This document shows positions 24,137-35,730 of a DNA stretch of 64,000 nt, in pieces. The translations under genes and the position numbers were made by a program. The stretch lies in the NCBI GenBank assembly GCA_025917655.1, contig CP084609.1:2476920-2540919 (forward strand), written 5' to 3'. Source of the stretch: Chlorella sorokiniana (Eukaryota; Chlorophyta; Trebouxiophyceae; Chlorellales; Chlorellaceae). Numbering within the stretch: the first letter of the stretch is position 1; every line of letters begins with the position of its first letter. Under the pieces are notes generated by a model, which was given only the letters and a program-made list of their open reading frames with translations, searched no databases and was not told where the DNA came from.

Positions 24137-27100
24137 AACGATTAAAGTGGCAGCCAGCCACGTATGCACGGCTTGCGCGCTTCCCCTCCACCCTTTTGCC
24201 TGCAGGGCGCAAGCAGAAGGGTGTGCCGCGGTACGAGGGCGGCGAGCGGGCCAAATACTTTGCGGACGACGACGACGAGACAGACCTGCAGGTGTGCCCC
24301 CCGCACAGGGCTCACTCCGAAGCAAGGGTGGTGGCGTGGGCGGCGGTGCTGCTGCGCCGCTCGGCAGCGCAGGCCTTTTCCTCATGCGCCGTGCGCACGG
24401 AAGCATATTGTGGTGCGGCGCCAGAGGTGCAGTGCCGAGCTGGAGGCCGGGATGGTTGGCTGCCGGCTGGGCTTTAGCTTGGATGTTAGTGTTCCATCTT
24501 GCGGGAGTTCGTTGTGACAGGTCTGGCACTCATACTAGTAACTCTTCGCGCCACCCCATCCCGACTCCCCTCCCCCTGCTCCGTCCCGCCTCCCCCACAG
24601 TCTCTGATGAAGCGCACCAAGCACGGCGACGAAGGGGACATCGACCGGCGCCTGGCGGCGGGCATCATGCGATCGCAGCGGTACAAGGAGGCCGACCACG
24701 ACGCGGGTATGTACTGCTTTGGTGGGGTTATCGGACTGGGTTTTGGTGGATTGTGTGTGGGTCGCAGCTGGTGGGCGGCAGGCGAGCTGTTGCATGGATG
24801 GCAGCTCAGGCAGGCGGCAAGTGCCGCACTCTTGCGCGGTGCAGGGCCAGTCGCCTGGCCTGTGCTGTGGAGGCCAGTGCGCCTCTCGTACCCCCTGCTG
24901 CAATGACCAGCGCATTCCACTCTGTCAGCACTCCCCATGACATTGCCCATGTTCCGCTCTTTCTGCACCGCAGATGCGGAGTACGATCACGACGCGGGGC
25001 TGGAAATGCTGGACAGCCGTAAGAAGGGCAAGAGCCGGGAGGGGCAGGCGGCACGGGAGAAGCAGCGCCAGATCAGGGAGTACAAGCGGTACACCTCTGC
25101 CGTGGTGGGTTGGCTGCTGACGGCCGCCGCAGGCAGCTGTGCCGCAGCCGCCGTGGCTGTGTTGGGTGCTCACTGCTGTTCACAGCAGGTGGAGCCGTGT
25201 GCAAGCCTGGCCCCTGTGCCGGCTGCCTCACCGTTCACATCAAGTGGCAAGTCTGCAAGCCTGCCTGCGGCTGCTGCCCTGCCTCAACCCGCGCAGGACC
25301 AGTGCCGCCTGTGCTTCGCCTCCGCCGCCCGCCCCCGCCACCTGGCCATCGCCATCGGCCAGTCGTCGTACCTTGCGCTGCCGGCACGGGGCGCCTCGTG
25401 CCCGGTCACTGCGTCATTGTGCCCGCCGAGCACGTGGCCTCCACTCGGCAGGTGGACGAGCAGGTGCGTGTGAGCGTATACATCAGCACAGTGAAGGAGG
25501 GTAAACAGAGTGGGGTTGCTTGTTTGTACAGCCCCATCCTCGCATCTTGTTGTCGTGGTGGGCATCAGCATGCCAAGGACAGGCCAGCGTGGGCTTTACA
25601 ATGATAGCCGAGCGCGCAGGCAGTGTTGCACCTCGTGAAGCCCCTGCTGCCGCATGCGCAGGTGTGGAGCGAGCTGCGCAACTTCAAGAAGTGCCTCATA
25701 CAGATGTTCATGAAGCAGGTTGGGACAAGGCGGGGATCAGCGCGCACGTTGCGTGAGGCTGAGGCTGCTGCCCCCCCCCCGCCCCCGCGCTTCCTCTGTG
25801 CAACTCCCTGCCAGAGGAGCAAGGAAGCCCTGTACTCTCACGGTGCGCCACCTCAACTAGTGCCTGCACTGTTTCCTTTCCACCAAGCAGGGCCAGGAGG
25901 TCATCTTCTTCGAGACCGCGCTGCGCCTGGGCGAGATGCGCAGCCACGCGGTTGTGGAAGCGGTGCCTGTGCCCCCAGCAGGTGTGTGCATGGCGGCGGT
26001 AGTGTTTGTTGTTGTTCAGTATGCGCCTGTAGGGGGTGCTGTCGATGCGGCCAGATTGCAGCCTGGTGGTCGACTGACTCTGACTCCTGCGTAGCGCTTG
26101 GCTGCCCCCTGCTTCATTCGTTCGAATCCCTCAGCAAAAACCCTCGCCCACTGCAGTGGCGGCACGCGCCCCATGTTCTTCAAGAAGGCGGTTGACGATG
26201 CCACCAGCGAGTGGGCGCAGCACCACGCCAAGCGCTTCATCGACACCAAGGCCAAGGTGGGCTGGTGGGTGTTGGGATGGTGTGTGTGAGTGGGTGGGCA
26301 GGGGCGCCTCATGGTACGCTGCAGGGGAGATGCCCCTGCGTGTGACTCAGCTGCCTGCGCGCCTGCGGGACATGCATGCATGGCACTCCTCTCACCATGC
26401 TGCAGCGGGAGCTGCTGGCCCCTCCAGCTGTACTGAACCTTCTGTCAGCCCTAACCTGCCCGTGCACCTGCGCACCAAGCCTGCCTGCTTGCCCCGCTGA
26501 CCTGCCAACCTGCCGCCCATGCTTTGCCCACCCCTCCCCAGCAGGGCCTGCGCGGCTCCATCCCCCCAACTTCCCCTACCTCCACGTCGAGTTTGGCATC
26601 GCCGACGGCTTTGTGCACCCCGTGGACGACGAGCAGCGCTTCGACCCCGCCCTCGCCCGCTCCGTCATGATTGGTGGGCGTCGCAGCGGGTGGGGGGCTG
26701 TGGTGGTCGGGCGCGGGGGGGGGGGCGGTGGGGGCAGCGCGGCGTCGGGGGCTTTGCGGCGTGGCTCCGCCTAAGGAGGGCAGGGGGTGTGGCAGGCCGG
26801 CCGGCCTGTGGGTTTCTGCCCACCTGGCGGTGGAGCTGGCAGCTGCTGCAGCGCTGCTGGACTGTAAGGGGTACTAGGAGCCTGCGGGAAAGCTGGGGCT
26901 GAGCTGGTTGGAACCGTGTGGCCGATGCTGCATGCCCTCCTAGCATGTGCAGGGTTTACCCGCTCAGAACTCTTGCCGCCTGGTTGAGGATTGTTGCGCA
27001 TCTTGCCCCGGTCCCCCCTTTGGCCGCCACAGGCCTGCTGAGCCTGCCCCAGGAGGACATGCACCGGCGGGCACGACAAGAGAACCCCGCCATCCAGCAG

Positions 27101-27312
27101 CAGTGGGCAGACGACTTCCGCCGCCAGTTTGACGAGTTCGATTGGACCAAGATGCTGGAATAGGCTCGGTTGTGGGCGTGGCGATGCGGGTGCTGTGCGC
27201 TGCGCGGCCGCTTGTCGGCCAGCATTGAGCTCATTAGTACAGAAACATAAAAAATCCAGTCCCCATGGTTTAACACGCGAAAATATGGCAGAGATGGCGC
27301 GAGGCTTGACCT
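24137..27312 (+). repeat. Segmental duplication, copy 2 (truncated CWF19-like gene)
   Basis: Same-strand copy of 17738-20838, colinear over about 3.1 kb. Some introns are nearly base-identical (25980-26155 versus 19530-19707). Others carry insertions, for example a G11-containing insertion near 26716. The left end cuts into the downstream flank of the ABHD5-like gene; the right end lies just before the Nup43-like gene. Confidence 0.9.
24207..27163 (+). CDS. Second copy of the CWF19-like gene, lacking all 5' exons
   Basis: Holds only the conserved C-terminal half of the CWF19-like protein. The first shared exon starts at 24207 after a CAG acceptor (GGERAKYFADDDDETDLQ, one extra Asp relative to copy 1). 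The later exons follow in order: LMKRTKHGDEGDIDRRLAAG (24604 on), EYDHDAGLEMLDSRKKGKSR, DQCRLCFASAARPRHLAIAI (about 25300-25360), FFETALRLGEMRSHAVVE, FKKAVDDATSEWAQHHAKRF, and the last exon ending FDEFDWTKMLE at TAG 27161-27163. No initiator exon or promoter of the parent gene was carried along. Translation could begin only at an internal ATG such as 24607. Splicing from the upstream hydrolase donor (23997) into 24207 would create TAG at once, so no fusion is expected. Exon differences from copy 1 are few. It may be a transcribed relic, a truncated isoform or a pseudogene. Confidence 0.6.
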
Positions 27313-27409
27313 AAACATGGCACGCGAGGGTGGCATGCGCTGCGCCTGGCGTGGTCTGCTGCAGGGTTGAAATGTCCCCCATCAGTCGCCCAACCCCTGT
27401 GCCGTCACC

Positions 27410-29256
27410 ATGGTGGGCAAGCCTTTCTTGTCGAGGCACTTCCTGGCCGAGCAAGCCTCTTCGGTTGCTTCCATTCCTTTTGCAGCGGCGGGGGCTGCGG
27501 ACGAGCAGGGCGTGGCTGTCACGCACAACTTGTTGGCACTTGGAACATGGTCTGAGGATGCGCAGGTGCGGCTGTTCAAGCCTCCACAGACACAGCGCCA
27601 TCACGGCTCGCTCACGAGTTGGCTGCTGCCTGCAGGAACCCCGGCTGACCGTCATCGATCTGACGGTGTCCCACAGCGGGGATGACATCGTGCAGCAGCC
27701 CGCCATGGCCCGTTTGGCGTCGTTCCAGCACTCTGGTCGGGTGTCGGCAGTCGAGGTGCTGCCCGCTGCTGGGCTGTCAGCGAATTGCTTGCCGCGAGCT
27801 GCAACCTGCATCGAGCAGTGTGTGCAGGCTGCAGTTTACTGTTCCAGCCAGAGGCGCCTCCACACATCAGCTCAAGTTTGGGCTGGCTGGTGCAGGTGGC
27901 AGATGTGGGCGGCGGCGCGGTGCTGCTGCTCACGGGGTCTGGCAGCGGCGGCGTGTGCCGACTGCGCATGCAGGTTCCCACCCAGCCCGGTTCAGAACCT
28001 GCGGAAATCCAGGTGGGAACTCTTTGCTTCCCTTAGAAGTCGTTATGAGTGTGCTGGCCTGTTGGCTCCTGCCAAAAAATAGGGTCAATCCCGCAACCGC
28101 TGCCCTGGCTGCATCTTGCGCAAGCCGTCGCTCACCCTCACCATCGCCCTTGCCTGTCTGCCCGGCTGTGCAGCTGCGCGAGGAGGACTTTGACGGCCCG
28201 CAGCTGCTGCCCTGGTTGGATGTGCACCCAGGGGGTGGCGGCGCTGGCGGCTAACACGGGTGTGGCTGAACCGTTGTTTTGGCTGGGCTGCGATGCCAGC
28301 TGCCATGCCGCTGCCCTATGGATGCAACTTCGTTTCCTCGCAGCATCGCTGGCTGCAGCCCTCTGAATCTGTGCTAAACTGCTGGGCCCTGTTTCGCAGA
28401 CCGCCGTGAGCTGCTGACCGCCGGAAGCGATGGCAGCCTGCTGCTCACGCCGCTGGGCGGCGAGGGCGGCGGCGCCAGCAGCACAGCGCTGTATCACAGT
28501 GCTGGCGCGGCTGCGTTTGCGGCGGCACGTTGGAACGGCTCACGCACAGCTGTTACCGGCAGCCAGCAAGGTGTGCCTGCCGCCAAGGCGCTCGCCCGCT
28601 GGCCGCGGAGGCAGATGCATGTCCTGCCTGCACAGCCTGCCCTGGCATGGCTTTCCGCTGCACCCACCCCACTGCACTGCCCTCCCCGCTCCTGCGCAGG
28701 CCTGCTGCATGTCTGGGACACGCGCCAGCCCGGCCGTCCTACGCTGCAGCTGCAACAGCCTGGGGCAGGGTGCCCCGGGAGCAGCGGCCTGGGCCTGCCC
28801 GCCGCCGCCCCTGCCATCACCTGCCTCGATGTGCACCCCGCCCAGCCCCTTCTGCTGCGCCAGCGGCGGCGCAGACGGCGGCGTGGCGGTGTGGGACCTG
28901 CGGTCGGCGGGGCAGCAGGCGCAGCAGGGCGCGGCGCCTGCCGGCGTTGTGCGCTGCGCCGCGGGCGACCACGGCCGCAGCGACGACGGCGCGTCTGCAG
29001 CGGTGTGCGACCTCCGCTTTGAGGGCTCTTCCGGCATCGGCAGCGGCAGCCAGCGGCTTGTGTACTGCACAGCGGGCGGCGCCATCGGCGTGCTGCGCGA
29101 TGCGGCGGCGGCGGCGGCCACCGCCCGACCGCAGCTGTTGTTCCGGGAGCCGACTGCGGCGGTGCGCGCCTGCTGCCTGGGTGCTGGGGGCCCTGCACCC
29201 AGCTGTTTTGCGCCACAGACCAAGAAGGGCTGGTGTACCTGGCCAATGCGCTGTGA
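27410..29256 (+). CDS. WD40 protein, probable nucleoporin Nup43
   Basis: Nup43 is a beta-propeller subunit of the Y-shaped Nup107-160 complex of the nuclear pore. ATG 27410 gives MVGKPFLSRHFLAEQ; an early blade is ALGTWSEDAQVRLF (about 27535-27580). LTVIDLTVSHSGDDIVQQ follows after an intron, then ELLTAGSDGSLLLTPLGGE (about 28410-28465), LLHVWDTRQPGRPTLQLQQ (about 28703-28758), ITCLDVHPAQPLLL and GGVAVWDLRSAGQQ (about 28817-28920). The WDTRQ, CLDVHP and VWDLR blocks occur in the order and spacing of the last two blades of Nup43. The end reads LFCATDQEGLVYLANAL, stop 29254-29256, matching the final CSEDG-type blade. This lies one frame away from the preceding ~200 residues; the shift falls at the GGGGG/CCC run near 29186-29193. 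The start lies only ~100 bases after the duplicated block. Confidence 0.65.
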
Positions 29257-29359
29257 GGCTGCCGCTCCACCCCCGCCGCCGGTGTCGTTTATGTTTTGTA
29301 ACTGTGTTGCAACAAACAGTGGATCAAGGCGGGGCACCAGCAGAGCATCTTGCCGGGCG

Positions 29360-32300
29360 TCAGTATTGCGTGCGTGTCGCGGCAGCAGGTGCAAGGCAAT
29401 GGAGGTGCATGGTTGTGCGACAGCGGGGAGCGAGGGGGCACACTTGAACAGCAATAGCCGAGGAGGCAAGCACAAGAAGAAGCAACGAAATGAGGGGAAG
29501 CACGTCGGGGAAGCACCCTGTTACCGCTGCGCCCCCAGCAGCTGCCTGCTGCCCCGACGCCGCATGGGCCGCCGCCGCTGCTGCCTGGTCTGCCGCCTGC
29601 TGCGCCTCTTGTGCCGCCACAGCGTCCGCTCCGCCCTGCCTGCCGCCGTTGGCTTGGTCTGCAAGCCCGGTTCCGGAGGTGTCCACCCCGCCAGCCTGGG
29701 CCAGCGGGTCGTAAGGGCAGGTGAAGCGGAAGGCGCGGCCCTCGTAGGCGCCGCTGCGCAGGAAGTGGCCCCACAGGTCGTCCTTGGTGCTGTAGTGCCT
29801 GCGCGGGGCCGGCAGGGGGCCAGCAAGAAGGCAGCCAGAGGTGGGAACAGGCCCAGGCAGCAAACGAAAGGTGAGGTGCACCATGCTGGCGAGCAGTGAC
29901 AGGGTAGTGCACGTGTCCTCTCAATCCGCCGTTCAGGCGTGCGGCAGTGCCAAGATTTGGATGCAGTACAGTGCAGATCACACGTAACCACCTGAGGTCT
30001 GGGCTCTGCTGCAGGTAATATTGTTCGTCCCAGCAGTCGGGCCCGCGTGCCTGCAGGAGGGAGGTGGGCAGGCAGGGCGATGGGGATAAAGGTATGAGTG
30101 TGCATGTGGGTGGGTGGGTGGGTGCATGGGTGAGTGTGTTTGTGTGTACGCGGGTGGGTGGGTGGCTGGGTGGCTGGGGGCGAGGATGGGGCTGGGGGCG
30201 CGGAGATAATGCCGGCGAGGCACGGATTTGGCTTGGCGCCAGAGACGCCGGTAAGTCCTGCTCATAACCAAACTCACACGCTCCTCCCCCACCCACCCCC
30301 AGCGCATACACACACACAGAAGCCAATGCCCACCCACCCACAAGGCGGCCCCCACCCGCCCCCACCTGCATCCAGGCCAGGCGCGGGTAGCGGAAGGGCT
30401 TGGGGTCGTCGCGATAAACGTTGCTGATAACATCCGGCTTGCCGGAGGCCTGCGGGACGGGGGCCCGGCGGGGGGGCTCAACGCGGCGGCTAGCTAGACA
30501 GGTGCTGCGTGACCAGGGGAGAGGATGCCAGCCCCGGCAGCACGTCGTAGTCAGTCTGGCGTAGTGCTCATTGCAAAGAAAATGGCCAGCGGCGGTAGGT
30601 CATGTACCCTGCAGGGCCGCACAAAGAGGACCCGCCCTGCCCACACCTGAGCCTCCATCCACTCTGTGTACTTGGCCGCCTGCATGGCAAACGACCAGTC
30701 GCTCTGTATCAGCCGCTCCTTGACCTGCATGGGGGCGGGGTCAAGGATGGCGTGGGGGCATAATTGCATTCGGGGGAGCGCGCACGGGCAAAGCAGGCGC
30801 TGCAAGGTTCGCAGGCATCGGCACCAGGGCGGCTGAGGCACACTGCGAAAGAATCACGCAAGTGCCGCTCAGCCTCCGCTCAGACACCGTACTACGCCGC
30901 ACCTTGACAAACAGCACCTCAAAGGGGTTGAGCGACACGCCATCCAAGTAGAACTCGCCATAGGGGTTGGCCCTGCAGCGCAAGGCAACACGCAAGATTC
31001 GGGCCTGGTTAGGCTGCATTGACAGGGCATCAAGAGGTGATGAGGGCTGGGGCTGGGCAAGAAGCAACAAGAGGTGATGAGGAGATGGTGGGCCAAACAG
31101 CAGTTGTAGTTGGGTGGATGGGGCGATCAGTCTTAAATCGACCTCTTCCAGAGTACCCGCACCAGCCACCCTTCCCTTCCCCCTGCCCCCTCAGCCTGCC
31201 ACGCACTGCTTGTTGCACTTCCAGTTGCTCTGGTCCAGCCAGTCCACACCCTGGTACCGCATCATGAAGCTGTCCAAGCCAAATCCTGCGGTACGACGGG
31301 AGCCGCCATCAGACACAGTTGAGGAACAGTGCTGACACTTAGGTGCCCACACAGCTTCCTGTTTCGCTTTGGATCAAGCCAAGCAGGAGGAAGCGTGTCG
31401 CCGCCCACAGCAGCTGCACAGTGGTTGCTGCACCTCTCCCCCACCCCCCGCGCCCCACCCGCATTGAGCAGGGCCAGCGAGGAGCCCAGCTCGCCATGCC
31501 AGATGACGTCCCACATGGAAGACCAGCAGTGGAAGACGTTGCCGTCACGCAGCCACACGTCCAAGCCCACCTGGGGGTGAGGGCGGTTATCAGGAGTTGC
31601 GGGGTGTGCGTGTGTTTATGCGGGGGAATCAGATAGTATTTTGCTGGTGGCGAGCATGCTGGCATGTAGATGCAAGCGATGAGGACGTATTGCAACACGG
31701 GAGAGCCGCAGGAGCAAGGGGCAGCCGCTAGTCGGGGTGCAGCTTCAAGGGGTGCAGGAGCCTGGCTTCCGCTGCGGGCGCCCGCCAACTTCCAGCCAGA
31801 GAGAGCCCACACCTTGTCAGTGGCCAGCACATACGACTGCACGTGAGGGTTGGTGCGCCACTCGCCGTGCGCGTCGCCCTGCCAAGGCGAGCCCTCGCAG
31901 CTGCAGGCGGCGGGTGGCAAGCGTGTTGTGTGAGGAAATAAACTGTTGACTCATGGAGCAGCAGTGACGCAAGGAATGGCTGCAGCAGCGGAATAAACAA
32001 AAGCCGAAACACACCTGATGGTGGGCCCAACTAGCTTGATGTGGTCGTTCAAGCGATTGAAGAAGAGGTCCTGCCAGCGCGTGGCGCCCTGCAGCGCGCG
32101 GCGGCAGGTGGAGGGAAACAGGCGAGCAAGGTGGACCGCAATATTAACACACAGCTGCAGCAACCTGGGTCACTCGAACGCATTGCACTGCAGTCCCCCC
32201 CCCCCACACACACACACACACACACACCACCCCCACCACCCCACCCCCTACCCCGTGCGCTCAGCTGCCAGCAGGCCCGGCAGGCCATGCTGCGACGGCA

Positions 32301-33332
32301 CAGCCAGCCTGCAGCGGCTACCCCGCCATCTCACCCGGGCATAGGGCGGCACAAAGGGCCCCCTCACTGACGAGTTCATGAAAATGAAGAAGTGGTAGTC
32401 CTCGGGGTTGGCCTGCAGGGAGGAGACGGAACACATTCATCAGGGCAGATGCCCGCAGCAGCACGGCGGCGCACACGTCCATGGTACGCAGCCTCGTGTG
32501 CTTGCGAGAGTGCAAAGGTCGTGCGCAGGGGAGCGCATGTGTTCACGCGCTGGGGGGTCTGAGACTGAGATGGGGCGCTGCCGCAAGCCTGCGGCACTGC
32601 AGGCGTGGCACCGCAAGGGCGGCCACACCCCCTCGCACCTGGCCCGAGGAGAACACCCAGCCGATGGTACCCCAGTCGTAGCACTCGTTTTTGTGGAACA
32701 GGTACTTTGCGTTGGGGGCAGCATGGGCAGCTCAGGGTGCTGCAGGAAGCGGGCACAAGCAGTTTTGTTGGCTACATGCAATGGCACATGCGCTCCTGCT
32801 CAAAGCACTGCACATGGTGGAATGAATACGGATTCATGCGAATCAGGGTGATACTGCACAGCCAAGCAGGAGTCCACCGAGTAGGAGCACGCAAGCGTGC
32901 ACAGCGTCTGCACCCACCGCCTGCCCCTCCTGCTCCTGCACCACAATCAGGTACGTCACGCCGTCGTCTGGGGACATGCCAAACTGGGCGAAGAACCTCA
33001 GGTTATTGAGGTACTCTGGGTCTGTGTTAGAAAACACGTAAATGAGCAGGGTGGGGGCCCAGCTGCCGTCTGGGAGGCGCCGCTTGTCTGCTGGCGGCAG
33101 GTGGGCAGCGCCGGTGCCGCCGCGGCGGAAGGATGACCCCGCTGTGGGGAACCGCTCCAGATGAGGTGCCCAGTGGTGAAAGCCCACACGCATAGCAGCA
33201 GGCAGCCAACAACCGCAAGTGACGAGAAGGGGAGCTGCGCCGGCGAGGCTTCATAACAAGGGTGTCGTTCCTCGATGGCAATACCATGAGGTTGTCATCT
33301 ATACCATTAGTGGAGCCCCTCCGACGGAACAT
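29360..33332 (-). CDS. Golgi-type glycosyltransferase-like protein with a C-terminal EGR-repeat module
   Basis: Conserved plant/algal/fungal protein related to RgpF-like polysaccharide glycosyltransferases; the substrate is unknown. Blocks on the minus strand: LLIYVFSNTDPEYLNNLRFF and DDGVTYLIVVQE (about 32935-33045), YHFFIFMNSSVRGPFVPPYA (about 32345-32400), NDHIKLVGPTIR (about 32020-32055) and PHVQSYVLATDKVW (about 31810-31855). Then LDVWLRDGNVFHCWSSMWDV (about 31505-31565), FGLDSFMMRYQGVDWLDQSN (about 31230-31290), YGEFYLDGVSLNPFEVLFVK (about 30905-30965) and ERLIQSDWSFAMQAAKYTEW (about 30665-30725). After FRYPRLAWMQ a separate module follows: CWDEQYYLQQSPDLR and LWGHFLRSGAYEGRAFRF, like DUF4214-type repeats. 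A hydrophobic helix (VLPLISLLLLVLASSAIAV) precedes the stop at 29360. The N terminus is unsettled: ATG 33332 or 33193, with a signal-anchor-like SLAVVGCLLLCVWAF in a third frame near 33210. Confidence 0.6.
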
Positions 33333-33928
33333 TTTCTCAGAAGGGACACCTGATCAAGTAGAACGATATATGCAGCGACCTTTCATACGACAGACGAACG
33401 ACATGTTCTTTGTCACGTGCATCCATAGAGCAATGGCAATGGGCAGGGCAGCTTAGCCCCCTTTCAAGGGGGCCTCTGTCGACGTGTCATGTTTTGCATG
33501 CGTTGGATTGCAGTGCGCAGATCGGGGGCCTGTGCATGCCCAGTTCAGCGATCGCGTGGACACACGATACCAGGTACGCGTAGCCCTCGGCGCTGGGACG
33601 CCTGCGTCTCTTGCTGTCCCTCACGACCCGGCGTGCAGCCTTCATTTCCCTCGCCGACTACACAGCATATTGAACCATCTTCGTAACCCTAGGTGCATCT
33701 ACTGCTGCGTCTTCCGCCTGAACTCACGCGGTCTCGCTCGATGCCGCGCTTTGGGGGACAACCGAACGTTTTAAATGCCTGATGTGCAGCTAGGGATCAC
33801 TGCATTGCCCGACCCGCAGTGCCCTGCCCTTTATGGCACGGCCGCCTCCTCCGCTGTGCTGTTGCTGCTTATTTTGCGCCCCTCTCAAATTACCGCTCCA
33901 CTTGTTAGCAGGCAAGCACGATTCCAAG
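33333..33928. other. Divergent intergenic region
   Basis: Region between the minus-strand glycosyltransferase-like gene and the plus-strand PLAC8-like gene. It may contain a small first exon of the latter; a CAG acceptor sits at 33910-33912 upstream of its first clear ATG. I see no other supported gene. Confidence 0.4.
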
Positions 33929-35730
33929 ATGACGACCAAGGAGCAGCGCTATGCCAAAATGGAGCTGCGCGCCAATAACTATAACCGGAACTGGAAAACG
34001 GACTTGATGGGGGCAACTTGCGCCAGCCCTGGCTGTGAGTGTACAGCGAGACTTTGTGAATGCCACTCCCTCAACGCACTTCTATCGCGCGTTACTTGGT
34101 AGAGCATGTTTCAAAACTGCAGATGGCAAAACTGATCTTTCCCCCCCCCCAGTTTGCTGCGTGTCCGCCTTCTGCTCCTGGTGCGTCAGTTACCACCTGC
34201 GCAAGCGTGTGCTGAGGGGAGACATGTCTCGTTACATTTGCTGCATGGGAGACTACCCCTGCTCTGGACGTTGTGGGGAGCAGAATGCTCCAGAGTGCTG
34301 CCTTTGCCTGGAGGTGGGCCTCAACACATGCACAAGCTGCGTCCCTGCACTGTGCCTTGCCTTCATGCACGCAAGGGGTTTGGGATGCTCCACTGTCTGC
34401 GCTTTGCATAGAAAATGTGGGAAGCCAACTGGTGGTCATCCAGTTGCTGCCGTTGCCGTTGTTGCTTGCAGGTCACCATCTGCTTTGCCCAATCCGTGGC
34501 ATCCACACGCTGGGCCATCCAGGACGAGATGCACCTGCAGAACACCAAGTGTGACAACTGTGAGCAACATGGCGCTGCAAATTTCCGATGGTGGATTGTT
34601 TTGGCTGCTGCGGCCTTTGCCAAACTCTGCCACAGCCGTTCACTCTTGCCTGCTCGATATCCTGCCTGCAGGCATCATTGGCACCATGATTGCAGCCCAG
34701 TACCTCAGCTGCCTCTGCTGGGTGCGTGTCTCCACCGCTGACCGCATGACAATCTGTCCTGTGGCTACAACGGAGCTGCATGCTGGTTGCACCCTGTCTG
34801 ATCACTTGTCAAGAGCCCTGCTGCTTGTTACCCTGTGCAGATTGCGGCCTGCATCTCTGGCAACGATGTGATTCAGGACCTGGCCCAGATCACCGACAAC
34901 ATTGCCGACATCCTGTGGTGCTCGTGAGCGCCTGCTGCGCTAGCGCTGTCAGTCACGCCCTGTCGGCATGCTGAGAGCTGCCCCTCATTGCCGCTTGTTG
35001 GCGTCAGCGCACAGGCTGCGTGCAGTCGTCCGCCTGTCAGTTGCGAGTTGCGGATGCCACGTTTGATTCTTTCCGCCTGGCCCGCGCGCAGGGTGTGCGC
35101 CTGCATGCAGACGCAGCACAAGGTGCAGCTGGACGAGCGCGACGCGTGAGTTGCCGCCCTGCATCAGCCAGCGTAGGCATTGCACCTGGGGCTGGGCAAG
35201 CAGCTAGGCGCCTGCCCATGAGATCCACCTATGGTGCTTGTCAACCGACTGCTACCCTTGCACTCAGTGTGGGGCCTTGTTGCGCACCAAATCGCAGCAA
35301 CCCTGGCATCGTGGTTTCGCCCTACGCTGCGCCTCCGCCCCAGGCCATGCACGCCGGTGGCTACCCGCCGCAGCCCCCGCCGGTGAGGCCACGGCCGAGG
35401 GCTGCAGGTTGCCAGAATCATGCAATGCTGGTTGTTTTGGCTTTTGCGTTGGCAGGCATACATAGCGGCCCTTCCCTGCCGAGTGCAGTATGGCGCGGCG
35501 CCCTATGCGGCGCCCCCTCCTCAGCAGGGCATGTATCCGCCTCCGCCGCCCCAGGTGCGTGATGCTGGCCCTGCTGCAACTGACTAATGGCCCTTTGTAG
35601 CTTGTACTCTGCATGATTGCACTTTCCTTAGCCATGAAATCCTCTCTGACATCTGCAGTATGGCGCCCCGCCCCAGGGCTACCCGCCTCCCCCTCAGGCG
35701 TACCCGCCGCCCCAGGGGTGGCAGCGGTGA
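33929..35730 (+). CDS. PLAC8-like Cys-rich protein with Pro/Tyr/Gln-rich tail
   Basis: ATG 33929 gives MTTKEQRYAKMELRANNYNR, then NWKTDLMGATCASPGC. After an intron: VCCVSAFCSWCVSYHLRKRV then LRGDMSRYICCMGDYPCSGR and CGEQNAPECCLCLE (34153-34312). Then VTICFAQSVASTRWAIQDEM followed by HLQNTKCDNC (34469-34559), GIIGTMIAAQYLSCLC (34671-34720), IAACISGNDVIQDLAQITDN (34842-34901) with ADILWCS, and CMQTQHKVQLDERD (about 35103-35145). This dense Cys pattern and the CMQTQHK motif match a plant/algal PLAC8-type membrane-associated family, usually tied to cell size or metal/ion homeostasis. The actual role here is unknown. The C-terminal exons are low-complexity (QYGAAPYAAPPPQQGMYPPP, then PPQAYPPPQGWQR) with stop 35728-35730. 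An upstream exon is possible, because the frame is open through GKHDSK before the ATG. Confidence 0.65.

Noticed and set aside
23998-24207. Fusion transcript from the ABHD5-like gene into the second CWF19 copy
   Set aside because: Joining the phase-2 donor to the acceptor before 24207 creates TAG immediately, so no fusion protein results.
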